A stretch of 64,000 bases of DNA from Laetiporus sulphureus 93-53 (GCF_001632365.1 NW_024468513.1:249639-313638), one strand, 5' to 3'. Shown: positions 25,101 through 37,282, counted from the first letter of the stretch. Program-made: numbers and translations. Notes: a model not told the origin generated them from the letters alone.

Positions 25101-26027
25101 CAACTAGAACAGCATGTCACTCGCGTATGAGGAGCTGAGGAACACGTCACTTCCGCAGTGAGGAACAACGTGTCTTCCGGAGGAGCGTCTGACGGTAAGG
25201 GGAGGTTCAAACATGATCCGCAAGGGCAAATATGGGTGACTCACCAACTTTGCCCTCCTTACGCGTTCTCTTTTTGGTTGATGTTCCTCTTGGCAGTCTA
25301 AGCCACCTCCAGGTCCCCACTCGATCGTATTTCAGGGGCTCCCCAGTAGAAGAACTCGCGTGGGCTAGATCGACGGTCAGGCGGACTTGCGTCTCCACTC
25401 TGGATTTGGTGCCACCCTCGGGGATGCTCGGGATCATGATAGGCAGACTATATGCGGGAAGATCGATATTCAGTACGCCGTAATTGATGGCAGCAAATGG
25501 CAACATACTTGTAGCAAAGTTGTTTCGGAGGGTATACAATGCGCTGCGACGTGAGAACGGGGTCTGGGCGTGGCTGAGAAAGTGGTGGGGGAACGGGCTG
25601 TGTATCGTTGATCGAATTGTGAGGCACCACGAATACGTTGGCTGTTTCATTCCCATGTGGAACAGCCAGCTTGGACAGAATCCGAGGATCTAACACAAGA
25701 CTGCCGTCCAGTCCAGGTGGGCTTGCACTGTGTGATACAAGGTAGATGAGACGCGTCTGTCAAGATATTGGCGACAGCTGAAACATACTCCTGAAATGCA
25801 CCGTTTTGCAGTAGATCCTCCAGCTCGAATAACGGTGGCTGTTCCACCTTACTCGCGTCAGATAGCCGCGCTTCGTCGTCTACGAGATATCCCGAAGGGG
25901 AGATAGACTTGCACCACGTCGATAGATCGTCCTGGTTAAACACGGTGTCAGGGCTGTCTGTCGACTCTGGTGTCGCCGGCGAGGGAGACGGCGAGCGTGA
26001 ACAGGCAGTGGTGGACGAGGAGGACAT
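22115..26027 (-). CDS. MGA2: Mga2/Spt23-type membrane-tethered transcription factor (IPT plus ankyrin)
   Basis: Predicted ER-anchored transcription factor of the Spt23/Mga2 group, which in yeast senses lipid packing and activates the OLE1 desaturase after proteasomal release. The N-terminus (MSSSSTTACSRSPSPSPATP) is Ser/Pro-rich and acidic. Next comes a Rel-like core with YDRVGTWRWLRLPRGTSTKK, VQFNCPEVLDFSYGSVVLPL and GFNVHFTMLDHSGRVVGTG. An IPT/TIG domain follows (RIHRLIPASGPTYGGIEVTV, VLGANFHPSMQLNCVFGG), then ankyrin repeats (GQTLLHLATMAKFPALMRSL, DIDARDKNGCTALFCAAIVQ). The C-terminus needs splicing: after HKARKQQKK two small introns lead to VVDDRMLVLFWIPILM and SISVVGVVWAFFHFMRVAF, a hydrophobic membrane segment, with stop at 22115. 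Without these introns the frame would end falsely at 22302. Intron near 25500 and 25750 are less certain. Confidence 0.88.
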
Positions 26028-27668
26028 GACGGTGGGAGGAACAGAGTAGCGCAGTTTACTCCAGGCAGATGCCTGCCTTGTTGCTTACGTCAGCGGATTG
26101 ACGCCTGACCGGGGGGAGGAAAGCCATCGGCTCACCTCTCCCGGGACTCCTATTATATCGCGAATGTCCGTCTTCCTTCCGCTAATCCATCTCAGGGTAG
26201 GCCACATCGCAGCCGCTCGCCGTCGCGGTACAGTTCTCCAAATGGCTTCTCTGCCCTGTCATCCCCGCTTTTGAATCCGTGCGCGGTAGATCATCCTCAG
26301 GACAGAACGCTTCACACGCTCCGTGTTCTCTGCCTGAACAGCGATCATGATAATGTAGCGCGGTGTCTAGCTCGAATCAACTCTATGCATTATTTGGAGA
26401 GCTTTCAACCGCGCTCTGAGGACCCTGTGACGCCAAATGGAGGTGGCGTCTGGACCAGCCCCGGGAGTCTACTGCACATCCCCGGACGTAAGTGACTGTT
26501 GATACGATGCGGAAGATGATACTGAAGAAGCTCTATGACCGAGCGTGTAACATCTGGCGTTTGCCGCTAAGTCCTCAATGGCTCATTCCCACACTCGTTT
26601 GCTTACGGTAGTTCTTGACACCAGCCAGAGAGACGTGATGCCTACCGAACGCGATGTTCTGCAGTTCTTGCATCGGATAGTCGCCCCCTTATCATGGAGT
26701 AGTGTCGGCCGCGGATCAGACCTCTCTGGTTTTTGACAGGCAAGACATGAAGCCCTCGTCTGTCATCTGCTGAAGCTACTTCGTGAACTCAAGTGTTTGT
26801 TAATATTGCATTGCCGGAGAGGTCGGGCCTGTAAGATTGATCCCCAGATAGCTCCGTATACTTACCACATCACCAATAAGCAGGTCAGAGTAAGCAGTCC
26901 GAGCTTATTGACCATTGACGACGGCCAGACCGTGCGTTACTTGGACATGTCAGTTTGTCCCAAACACAGCAGCATAACGCATCTCGATCCTGTCAAATCG
27001 TTATGAAGTAAGGGTCTTCCTCTCCCAATATATATACCTAAACGACAGCTATATGAAATTTAGCCCAGGTACCGATAGAGCATCCGGCGACTAGTCAGAG
27101 CGCATCGAGTGGATCCGTTCATACGTTGTCTCCGCATCGAGAAGGGAATGCTCTGTCTCCGGTGACATAACAAGTATCGCAGCAGAGCTATGTGAAAGCG
27201 ATGAATGCTACCCCAGACCTGCGATAACGCTTAGGTCTCGTAGGGCATCTCGTTCTCTGCAATCTACCTGAGTTCTGCTACCGAGATGGCCTCAAATGGT
27301 ACCAGCTGCTACGTTTTCTGTGTGCAGAAAGAAGAATCCTGCGAAATGGATATGCATTCGATCTCCGTTTATCAAGCTCAATGTATGCATGGGTTAGTGG
27401 CTATCCTTAGTACGTGCTGGCACATTAGCTCAAGCTCTCGGCCATCACTATATTAACGACGCAGAAAGTACTTCCTAAGCCATTTCATCTTTGGCCATAT
27501 GCATCGCCGTGCAGCGCGTAGAGCGTGCTGCACTTCGCCTAGTGGTGGATGCACCTCGACTGATGACGAATCCTCAACTAAAAGTGAGCTTCCATGTCTC
27601 CCGGACCCCTACACGCCATACAAACGTACCAGTGCCCGTTTCACCTTCGCCTCTCCGTCCAAACATTC
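26028..27668. other. Gene-poor stretch upstream of the MGA2-like gene
   Basis: About 1.6 kb without a recognisable gene. The first part is the presumed MGA2 promoter (minus strand), with a TATTATAT stretch at about 26151-26158 some 125 bases from its start codon. The remainder, up to the 3' end of the APA2 gene, has only short frames with no domains. Confidence 0.4.
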
Positions 27669-29005
27669 TCATGGACTCGCCTGCTCGCCATCGTGCAAGC
27701 CCCCTAGATCATCCGGGTGCTCGCTAGCCAAGATGTCATGCACGCTCTCCAAGCCCACACCCCGCAGGATCTTCCCGACCCCCTCGCCTTTGACCGCCTC
27801 GAGCTCGCGCTCGCTCTTCACGAGCAGGCAACCTGCGAACCCAAGCGCATTCACGCTCAGCGGCTCGCCTGTCTCGCTCAGCACGTGGTTCTCCTTCTTT
27901 CGCGGGATAACATGCATATGTTCGAGCGTGAGCACGAAGTTGTACGACGGCGTGCCAGACGGGTACTCCGGGTCGTGCCGCACGGTGGCCACGGTGAGGT
28001 CGAGCAGCGAGAGGAATGCGTCTGCGAGCGTGCGCTCGAGCACGTCGTACGTTCCCATCGCCAGACTCGGAGGTAGCCGTCGGACGTGGTTCGCATATGG
28101 TAGTGACTCGAGGGCGAATGGTCGATCTGGGGATACAATGCAATGTTGCTGATCAGCTGGATGTCTGCTTGATATCCCCGTAGTCCTTACCGGGATAATC
28201 GATCTTCGTGGCTCTTGCCAGACGCTCGATTGGAGGGCCGTCGTCCTCAAGGGGTAGTAGCTGTACGTGTTTATGCGGCTGACTAGCTCCGCTCAGGTCA
28301 CCACCTACGCGATGCCACTCGTCAGGTATGCCCCCTCGAAGAGTAGAGAGAGCGTACAATTGTAGAATGCAAAGAAACGCCTTCCTGCTCTTTGGGCAGC
28401 TAGTAGAAGCATGTACACTTGCACGAGATCAGGAGGGAGCAGCGGTTTCGTCTGTGGCTGGTATTCTATGACGCACGCAAGCGGTCCATCTTCAACACCA
28501 TCTTCACAACGTCTCATGGCGAAACAATCACGCACCTTTTGTCACCATGAGAAAATGATGTGGCACGATTGAGTATTTGTTGAACTGCCATCACGACAAT
28601 ACGCGTGTTCAATCTCCCCATCAACTTCACGAGTCCTCGATACGAACCAAAATGACATATTCCGCATCCTCCTGCTCGTCTCGCAGCTCGCCCAGGTACA
28701 GATTCGGCACGTATGGGGGCGCAAAGGGATCGGACTTCTTGGGCTGCACCTCCACCGCCGTAGAGAAATCAAGCATGGGCAGCTGCGGCTTTTTCTGCAA
28801 AGCTGGACACAGCCTGATTTCGAACTATATCGTCATACATGGTAGTATCGTCAGTTCATAGTGTAGCGATGACATAGATGCTTACCTCTACATTATGTTC
28901 GACATATCTGTGCACGGTGGAGGGAAAGAACAGCACGTCCCCGGCTTCGAGTGCCCTTTGAAAGCTGTCCGGAAGTGTGTTGATGATTTCGAGAGCCTGA
29001 CGCAT
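27669..29005 (-). CDS. APA2: Ap4A phosphorylase (ATP adenylyltransferase)
   Basis: Cleaves diadenosine tetraphosphate with phosphate to ADP and ATP, removing a stress by-product of aminoacyl-tRNA synthetases. Segments in order: ALEAGDVLFFPSTVHRYVEH, IRLCPALQKKPQLPML, KKSDPFAPPYVPNLYLGELR, EYVILV, NKYSIVPHHFLMVTK, LLPPDLVQVYMLLLAAQRAG, RRFFAFYNC, DLSGASQPHKHVQLLPLEDD, YNFVLTLEHMHVIPRKKENH and SVNALGFAGCLLVKS. GASQPHKHVQ contains the HxHxQ nucleotidyl-transfer motif with the nucleophilic histidine, and the C-terminal part matches the ATP_transf domain. At least five short introns are needed, one of them at the FYNC/GGDLSGAS junction. The start is the ATG at 29005 (MRQALEIINTLPDSF), which gives the usual length. 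Confidence 0.92.
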
Positions 29006-29615
29006 CCGTGTCGAGTTTGCAATGGTAGAGAATGTACTGTAGAGCCTGGTGCAAATCGCTGTCCTCGAGCTCAACTTGGGAGGCCTGCGGGCCGCGAAAT
29101 CTTTAGACAGAGTCGCAGTTTGAGCGAAGCGGACTTGCGTTTGACAGAATGCGAGACGCGACGATGCAAACTTTGGCGACACTAAGGATCTGCTGCAGAA
29201 AACACCGAAGCACGAAGCCATTCCAAAGAACACATGGCCATGGCGTTTCAATTTGAGGAGCACGGGGCTTCGAGCTGTTTTCGCGCGATCATCGACACCG
29301 ATCGTTCCTAGGTATATGCTACACGGTTCCTATTGAAGCGAAATTCGAGACATCTCTTAATTTCTACCAGAGAGTACAGGTGCGAGATACAGCAGAGCGC
29401 GCATAGAAAACACGTCGAGTACTAAAACAGAACAGAAGTTCGAAGTCGGTCACAAGCGAGAAAAAACAGTTCCGGCCACAGGCCAGATCACCGCGTGCAG
29501 GTAGGTCGAGGACCAATAAAGAGTGACAAAAAGAATGGAGCGTGAAATGAATGTAGTCTGCGAGAAGATGAAGCCAGCCCGTACTCCGGGAAGTCCGTCC
29601 TTGAGGAAGCAAGCG
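29006..29615. other. APA2 promoter and DUF7727-like gene 3' flank
   Basis: No gene is seen in these 610 bases. The part near 29006 is the minus-strand APA2 upstream region; the part near 29615 is the 3' untranslated region of the membrane protein gene. The in-frame extension of APA2 upstream of 29005 lacks similarity to the family and is left out. Confidence 0.4.
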
Positions 29616-30271
29616 TTAGGCAGCTCCGCCTCTTCCTCTATTGTTTTTCGCCTCTTCCATCGTCTCTCCAAGTGATATAGCGCGCCCATAACCTATGGCT
29701 GCAACGAGAGAATAAAGAGCTGCATTCGTGCCCTAAGGAAACCATCCAGCTTAGATCTGACAATTGCAGGTTTTGACATCCTGAGCTCACCTGATAGAAC
29801 AGGACAGCGAGGAAGGCTTGCAGGATCAACCATACAATGCGGAAGACAAAGCTCCGATGAATAGCAGTTCCCTTCAAAAAGGGCGCAGGGTATTCAAATG
29901 CGACCATCGCGAAGCCAGATGCCATGGACAATAGTTGGACGAGCGGGATCTTCACAATGATTGTAATGAAGAATGCAACTTTCGGAGAGGGCCTGAAGAG
30001 GTAAATGAGAACACCACTTAGAATGGTTCTTCACCTAATAGGCACAAGCCCTGCGACTCACTGAAGTCCTCCAGGGTCGCGTAGAGTACCGCCAATGAAG
30101 TCCCAAAAGAATTTGCGGAAATACATGCCCCAAAAGCTCGCCCAAATCAAGTCTTCAGAGCAGCATAGTTCTCTATTAAGTATGGAAGCCCTCGCGAGAC
30201 GGCTCAGACTCACAAAGGCTAGCGGAAACAGCGACATAGCGAGACCACTCGTGCCAGATCAGGTTGCCCAT
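29616..30271 (-). CDS. Small multi-pass membrane protein, DUF7727-like
   Basis: A conserved-looking fungal membrane protein of unknown role. Exons join as MGNLIWHEWSRYVAVSASL, LIWASFWGMYFRKFFWDFIG, GGTLRDPGGLQPSPKVAFFI, TIIVKIPLVQLLSMASGFAM, VFRIVWLILQAFLAVLFYQ and GTNAALYSLVAAIGYGRAIS, ending GRGGAA. Four hydrophobic helices can be counted, with the motif FWDFIGGTLRDPGG between the first two. The length, about 160 residues, fits the fungal family I recall under DUF7727. The last exon was found by joining across an intron (about 29710-29790); a run-on frame there would add 40 unrelated residues. Confidence 0.7.
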
Positions 30272-31248
30272 GTTGCGCAAATCACGGAACTTGAAGAACG
30301 TTGACGGACAAAGAGGCAGAGAAATGAGGCGGTATACCGAGGGCTGTCCTTCCGGCAGAAAACAGTGGAAGTGCTTGCTTCAAGTGAGCAGAAGAACGAG
30401 ACAAGAACCGGTGGTTCCAGCGAGCTCAGCTCGACCAACGAGAAAGAAAACGAAAGAAGGGGAAAAAGCAGAAGGCGGACGATGCACGGTGCTGTGAGGA
30501 AGGCATGACGGCGCGAATGAGGCCTTTTGAGAGGGCGATTGTGACAGTTACGGTTGCGACGACGACAATTAGCGCTGGAATATCTTGGGATGGTGATTGT
30601 CACATCCCAGCGTCTTCGATCGCGTCAACAATTGAAAGCAACCGCCAACTCGTCTTGACAGCCAAATAGTCTATTTCTAGGATCCAAGTGAACTTGGATC
30701 CTCGGCTGCTCGTAGCTCATCCAAACCATTCTTTGGGTCGTTCAAGGTTATCCCTTGCCAATCCTGTCGGTTAATTGTCGGCACCGATCCGAGAGATTTG
30801 GAATATTGTCGGACTCTAACCGCGCATAGCGCGGTATACAAATAAATGTACAAAAAAAAAATTGTTGTCGACACAGACCATCGAGGCGGCCTCATCGCAA
30901 CAGCATGGGAATGAGCGAAGCGGCCTCGTGGTCTGCACGCTCTGACAGCCTGTTTCTGCGTACTCATGCAATCGGTCAGAGAAGCACTATAATTGTACGC
31001 CGACGACTTCCAATGAGACTTGCCCGAGGGTACATTATATGTGGCATTCGCACAGATCAAGCACAGCCAGCATTGGATTAATTGTTACAGGTTAAACTCG
31101 GACATGTGCCACACCAGATTGCTAGGCCTCAAAATAGTACCGCGTCACGCTCATAGCCAAACTAGGCGGTCGAGGAGGCCTAACAGGCGCGCCCTAGACA
31201 ATTACGACATCTATAATCAGCACAGCTCCTCGCAAATGATGCAAACAA
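30272..31248. other. Intergenic region with dispersed palindromic element
   Basis: No gene is recognised. It contains the promoter side of the DUF7727-like gene, the inverted copy of the T-rich/GC-palindrome element (30818-30858) and the 3' flank of the single-pass membrane protein gene. A 127-residue frame at 30677-31060 has no domain and crosses the repeat. Confidence 0.5.
30818..30858 (-). repeat. Dispersed T-rich plus GC-palindrome element, copy B
   Basis: Inverted copy of the element at 5199-5239. On the minus strand it reads T-run, GTACATTTATTTGTATACCG, CGCTATGCGCGGTT. Matching positions include the T tract, the ACATTTAT core and both palindrome arms; the 3-base loop differs. Sequence beyond these 40 bases does not match copy A. 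Confidence 0.55.
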
Positions 31249-33078
31249 TCACATAGAGAGACGCACCTTTGACGGACGTGATGGAGGACTCAGTACCACC
31301 TCCGACAGCCCACGCGCGACCTCATCAGCTACCATTGTCGACGAGTCCGACACGCTCCGCGTATGCGTGCTATCGCGAGAGGCGAGCATCAGCGTCGGCA
31401 CAGGCGCAGACGTGTCCCACTTCGGCAGCGGAGGCTCGGTGTGTCGCAGGGTGGTCGACGACCGATACGATCCTTGCGACCACGTCGATTCGAACGTAGC
31501 GCCTGTCATCCGTTTCTCATGCTCGTCAAACTCCTTGTCCGCTACGTGTAAATCCTCATCTCCAATCTCGAATTGACGTGCAGCCTCCAAGTCAGGCTCT
31601 TGCATCGGCAGCACAGGCGATGGATTCTCGGAATGAGGACCGGACTGAGAATGATCACGATGCCGTTTGAGGAAGCAGAAGAAGAGGATAAGGAGGAGCA
31701 GCAAGAGACCGCAGAGTGTGCCCGTGACAATCCCAGCGACGGCCCCCTTCGATAATCGAGACGAGTCACTAAGGCGGGCCCCGACACTGTATTGCTGTCA
31801 GCATCACTAAAAAAAAGGGCATGTGTGATAACCTCACTTATCGGCCGCACTGTTCAACGAAGGATTCGTCATCCCTCCCACAACGGATGGAGCGCCGGTT
31901 GTCGAGCTGCCACTCGTGGCAGAACCTACAGAGGAACCAGATTCATGGGTTGCCGTGGCGGTCGAGTCGTTTGCAGCACTGTAGATACTAATGAAGTCGA
32001 TGTCGACGTATTGCCCTGTACCGTTCGCTCCAAGACCAGTGATGACCAGCTTGTGGTCGCTTGAACTCAGATTCTGCGCGAAGTACTAGGAGTAGCCAAT
32101 TTTACGTTAGACAGCCGGCATCGCTGGTAGGCACCCGGAGAAAGACCTACGAGTAATGTCTACGTGAGAGGTATCAAGGTATCAGTCTGTCTCGCAACCA
32201 TCTAACAGGCTAAGGCGACCGTACCTGCGTGTGAAGAATTCGAACATCGCTTGCGTTGAATTCCTGCGAGATTACTCCATCCAGGCATACCGTGTAATTG
32301 GCGTGCAACGGCGAGACAGTCCCATAGACAGCAATGGCATCGCCGGAGAACGAGAGCGATGCTTGCGCGCCCGTAGTCTGAGAGTAACTGTAGCAACGTC
32401 AGGCCCATTCATGTCTGCTTCGTGCGAAAGACACATACTGCAGACTGTCATTATAAAACATCGAGCTACTATCCTGCTGCCAGTCCGATGCAGAGGGACT
32501 GTACTGCATCTGGCTGTTCGTGTCGTCAACTGTGATGTTCGTAAGGGAGGCTCTGTTAACAACTTCAGCATATGGCTCTATGCGTACAGAATGAAATGGT
32601 GTCGCTACCCTAATGTGCCCACATTCGTCTCGAAGATCGCATAATCAATGTCGATCGGCCCCGTTCCGTCACTCGTCAGCGTAACCGTATGTTGTCCCGT
32701 GTCGAGTCCAGAGACCCCGGCAAGAAGGCTTCGCAATTCGAGGTCTGGTGCGGTTGCATTCGCACGTAGAATCTGTGCGCCATCGACAGAGACCGCGTAA
32801 GAGCCGTAGGAAGGCCTGAAGCCGCCATAGAGCCACAGGCCAGTTCCATTGAACGTCAGCTCTGCGGCCGCACCTGCGATTGACGACGTATGCAGAGACG
32901 AGCGCGAGTAGAGCTTTGCAGCGAAATCATTCGCCGGAGTGTCATGCCATGCATTAGAAGGAGTGTAAGTTATGAGAGGAGAGCTGTCATCAACTGTTGA
33001 GCGCATATGTGCCCATCATCAGTGTATGTCAGGGTAACGATGCAGAATTGACTCACGTGTAACGTTAAATGCAGCCAT
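31249..33078 (-). CDS. Single-pass membrane protein with two beta-sandwich-like ectodomains
   Basis: Plasma-membrane-type protein of a family widespread in Agaricomycetes, role unknown. It starts MAAFNVT and, after an intron, has a first ectodomain (DDSSPLITYTPSNAWHDTPA, GTGLWLYGGFRPSYGSYAVS, GQHTVTLTSDGTGPIDIDYA). A second, similar module is split by introns (FSGDAIAVYGTVSPLHANYT, HKLVITGLGANGTGQYVDID). A Ser/Thr/Gly-rich stalk follows, then a transmembrane helix (AVAGIVTGTLCGLLLLLILF) with FLKRHRD stop-transfer. The 140-residue cytosolic tail is charged and Ser/Thr-rich and ends PSRPSKVRLSM. Ectodomain duplication with a WHDTP-type opening suggests a carbohydrate-binding or sensing role, which is only an inference. 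There is no obvious cleavable signal peptide in the short first exon, so the true start may lie further upstream. Confidence 0.72.
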
Positions 33079-33655
33079 CAAGACCGACTTAAGGGAGAAA
33101 CGGTTGAATCAAAGACTCTGCCCAGCAGAGGGTTGAAGGCGAAGACGTCGTAAGCGGCCGAGCGGCGACCGCGGTCATGGATGGTCAGACACATCTTTAT
33201 ACATGCCCGGCGTTAGCTGCACAGCCGCTGTTGACCTCTCCTTGGGTATGTTTCATCTGCGCGTTCTGCTGAATGAAGCCGATGTTTGACATTTGTACAG
33301 CATTTGATTCGCATGAATATTGGCTCGACATGGGCCTCTTCTGCCTGGAAGGCACTCCGTACAAGGAAGGAGTCGGTGGTCGTTGCAAGACGTCCTACGG
33401 AGACATTCTGAGGACTTGGACGCGTCAAATCGCGTTCGAAACACGATGATGGGGACGGTGATGGGCCAAAAATTGCATCGGTTAAGAATCAAATCTTGAT
33501 GCAGAACGGGTACGCGTACACGTGACTCGTGCTTTGTCCAGGATCGCCCTGCCTACTCCGAGTCGCTCTCTTGCTTCCGTTCATCATTCTGTGACCCTCT
33601 ACCTCTGCGATAAAGTTGTACAAGCACGGCACGCCGGCTGCAGCCGAAGAAGAAG
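33079..33655. other. Divergent intergenic region
   Basis: Shared upstream region of the minus-strand single-pass membrane protein (start 33078) and the plus-strand HicA-fold protein (start 33656). No gene is recognised in it. Confidence 0.4.
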
Positions 33656-36600
33656 ATGGCTCCCCCATCCGGACGACTTGCCAAAGCCCCTGTGTCTACA
33701 TCGCGAGACCTCGTACCGGTCGGCAAAAGGGATGTCATCGCGAAAAATCCTACACGAAGGGATGAGAACGGAAACAAGCCATTGACTGCGAAAGCACTCG
33801 TCTTGCGTAACGGAAAATATGGTGCCCGCGGTACGGGAGAACTTGTGGCCGTGGGCAAAATGAGCGGAAGGGAGAAACTCGAGCTTCTGGCTGGTGGGGT
33901 AGTGCCTTTGTAGTTGCTATGCTGCAGACTTACTCTTCCGATTTATATCGTAGAGGATGCAATTGAGCAGTCGAAGAAAGCTTTAGGGACGCCTTTCAGA
34001 CTCGAAGAATGTGCGAAGATCGCAGATTCTATGCTGGCGGGTAAGTCCGACCACATTGCGCAATTTATTGTGGTATCTGATACTATCCCTGCGCGAATGA
34101 ATACAGCGAGCTTGGATGAGATCAGCGATTTGCAGGATCCAGACTTATTCCAGGCAAAAATTGAAGCCGAAGTCAGAGCCCGTACGCCCCACAACCTCAG
34201 CGGAAATGCTGTTGATCCCTTCCGCAACGCTAGCAATGTCTCCTCAATTGTTGCAGCCAGGTATAGTGTTATCTAACACCGAAGTAGTGGCCGAACATTT
34301 TACACGACGTGCCTCGGCAGAATACACAATGCGTATATGATGGCGTCCGCCTGGAGGATCATTGGGGACACCTTGCGCGATCTAGCGGAAGCAGGAGTTG
34401 AGGATAGCTTGATCAAGAGCCAACTCAAGAAGGATGCCAATTTGAGAGACAAGTACCTCGTGTTGTATGACATTGTGAACGTTGTGGCACAAGCGGGACA
34501 GGCCAAATTTGCTCTTCTAGCAACGACTGCTCGTGGGTTTCTCGCACCCTCTACTTCCTCAGCCGCTCACTTCAACTGTTAATAGCTCATTATCACCAGT
34601 ATTTCAAGCGCATTGAAGAGGATGACTTGGACGAACCGGAGTACGTCTTCGACTGGAGTGCACTCAAAGATGTTCACAAGTCATTTATCGACTCCATCAT
34701 CGTGGAACTCTGTCTCCCTCAATCCTCAATGCCAAAGCAGATATTATATCAGATTCTGCATGACGCTATCGCGGAGACTCCCCGAGATGCGAAACGGTTT
34801 CCACAGGCGCTCTGGGATGCAGTGGGTGATCTTTCGGTAGGTTCGACGTTCTTTCGCGGCCCACAGCAAGATGGAGGGCTTCGTGCAGCTCGCTTATGTT
34901 CTTTGGTGATGCAACGTTTCCTAGGTAGTCGTGCAATTGCAAGAATACTTGGAGAGTCCCTTGCTGGGACCCGACGGTGAAGCCTGGAAGAAGTTGCCGC
35001 GGCAAATGCCCGAGGACTACGAGGACTGGGTTGACGGCCAGGTCTTCTCTGGGAGAGCATCTAAGATGTGTGCGAACTTCAAAGACACCATATACCCGCT
35101 ATCTGTGACAAAGAAATCACACGTCTTGCAGCACATGTGGAAGTCCATAAACTTGGTAAATTTGACAGCCCGTTTGCAGTGATCTCGCTTAGCTGAGATC
35201 AAATTGCCTTAGAATTATAAGGCAGAATGTGGTCAAGATATAGATACCCTATGGCACTTGGACGACCTCAAGGATAGGACCCCGCAGTGGCACGCCATCT
35301 ACGTGCCTCGCGATACTGCAGGGTTTGACCACGACTCGGACGACGACCGCGGACCTCTGGTGCGTTCGGGCAAACCTGGTGGCAAACGCAAGGCTCCCCT
35401 TGCGATCACGAACGGAGATGGTGACGAGAGCGCGGGTTCGATGCCGTCACTGCAGTCCGTATCAGATTCTTCCGACGAAGTTGATTTTGATGAAAGCGAT
35501 TCGTATGACGAGGATGAAGAGGATGAAGATGACGGCGAGAGTGGTTACGATACTGATGAGGAGGATGCGCTTCGTGAAATGCTTCGAGAGGCTATGGACA
35601 CTGCCATAGCCAATGAATACCTTGACCATAGGAATGCAGCACCAGATGCCGACATCTTGGCTGAAGAACGGAAAGGCAATCCTTTCCTCAAGTTGCTGGG
35701 TTCTTTGAGAGGTGAACTTGATCTCAGTCTGTTCGTCTCAGTCTGCTTAATTTTGGTCTAGGGCGTATGTTCTCTTCTAACCCCACTCTGAAGACCACCG
35801 ATCGCACAACACCAAGGCATGCATTCGCGGCCACAGCGCCTGCCGCTCCGCCTCCGCCAGGCGCTCCTGATGTTGCTTCTACGGAAAAGCCTGCACCTTC
35901 TACGACCACTGGTGAGTCTTGCCATCACTCCTCTTTAACGTTCTCCCCGTTGCGGAGCTAACATTCTAGGCAGGTTCCCAAAGTCGCAAGGCTACTGTAG
36001 AGACCGTAGAAGATGAGGAAGAGGTTGCTGCTGCCAAGAATAAGAAAAAGAAGAAGTCAAAGAAGAAGAAGAAACCCTCGACGGCTTCTGAGCCTGCAAC
36101 TCCAGATTTGCAGCAAGGAACGAGTATGCCTCAAGCGCCGACTACCCCGGCTATCCACGCTGCATCAGAGGGACAAGCAGCTGGTGTCAGACCATCTGCT
36201 CCGTCGGCTCAAACGAAAAATGGTGTGCCCGCAACGCCGTCGACAGCGAACGCGTCAAAGCCTGTGCGCCAGGCATCTGTGAACAGTTCGACGGCGACTT
36301 TAACGAACATGTCGACGACGTCGCTGCCCTTGCAACAAACACAGTCTGCACAGTCTGCCCGTAAGTACTTGCAGACGGAAGGTTTGAACAATAGCAAGAC
36401 CAAGATCAAATCAAGGCCGGATTATGCAAACCTTGTCCCCATCCCAGAAAAAAAGAAGGGACTATTCAATCGCTTCGGGAAGAAGGATAAGACGGAAGAA
36501 GATACCGTCTCTTCGAAGCAAGGGAGCAAATTCAGCTTCTTCCATAAGCTGTCATCGAAGGCCAAGGTCCACATGCATCAGCTACTCAATACTTCGGAGG

Positions 36601-37029
36601 ATGAGAAGAGAGGCCTTGCTCCTATGAAATGGGAGAACTTCTTGAAGGTCAGCGCATGAATTGTGGCCCAGTTCCAGTTGTGATTGACAGCTGTGAAGGT
36701 GATGCGTGAGATGGGCTTCACATATGATCCAAGTACCGCTGGCTCCTCTGTCAGGTTTGATCCACCGGATCCGCGCGATACGGTGAGCACATTCCTCAAT
36801 TTCTGCCTGTCGTGAAGCTGAGTCCATTAATTCAGCCGATTACATTCCACAAACGTGAGTACATTAAGCGTTTTCGATAATTTAAGCGATGCTGACACCA
36901 CATCGTTTGTTTGCAGCCCATCCTGACCCAACGCTCCAGCCTGTGAAGTTGAAGGAGTATAGTAAGAGACTGAAACGGTGCTACGGGTGGTCAGAGGAGG
37001 ACTTTTATAAGGCTGCCACTGCCGCTTGA
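33656..37029 (+). CDS. Large fungal protein with C-terminal HicA/YcfA-like fold
   Basis: No function is known to me. The protein begins MAPPSGRLAKAPVSTSRDLV and has an N-terminal helical region (MSGREKLELLA, EDAIEQSKKALGTPFRLEEC, ASLDEISDLQDPDLFQAKIE), a middle helical domain (EDDLDEPEYVFDWSALKDVH, MPEDYEDWVDGQVFSGRASK) and a strongly acidic run (DESDSYDEDEEDEDDGESGY). A lysine-rich low-complexity stretch and a Ser/Thr/Pro region follow. The last 80 residues are MKWENFLKVMREMGFTYDPS, TAGSSVRFDPPDPRDTPITF, HKPHPDPTLQPVKLKEYSKR and LKRCYGWSEEDFYK. That block has the helix-beta-beta-beta-helix order of the HicA double-stranded-RNA-binding-like fold (YcfA). The catalytic-type G-S/T-H-H position reads GSSV, so the bacterial RNase histidine appears lost while HKPHPDP is kept. 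The region is cut by about ten introns. Similar fusions exist in other fungi, sometimes labelled IPA protein. Confidence 0.68.
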
Positions 37030-37282
37030 CATACCCCGCGCGAAATTGCCCATGAGATGGAATGTGCCCATTTAAGTTATGATCCCTGCCCACCACCTAT
37101 GATTATGTTGCTTCTTCGTTGCTTTGGTTTTTTGGAATCTCTGTGAAGTATGCTATACCCCCAATAGTTTGCGATCAAAATACACGCTGGTCGTGATGCA
37201 TGGCGCTTCGCGCCCAGATCACAATATTGTTCTTCCTCGACTGCAATCATAACGCACTAACTCACATCCCAACTCGCTTAAA
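37030..37282. promoter_or_regulatory. Gyp1 upstream region
   Basis: Short gap between two plus-strand genes, holding the 3' end of the HicA-fold gene and the promoter of the RabGAP gene. No TATA box is obvious. Confidence 0.3.

Noticed and set aside
27717..28076. 119-codon plus-strand frame
   Set aside because: Shadow of the APA2 C-terminal exon, which has clear family motifs on the minus strand.
30677..31060. 127-codon minus-strand frame with LYIYLYTALCAV
   Set aside because: The segment shared with a frame near 5200 is the translated T-tract/palindrome repeat, not a protein domain.
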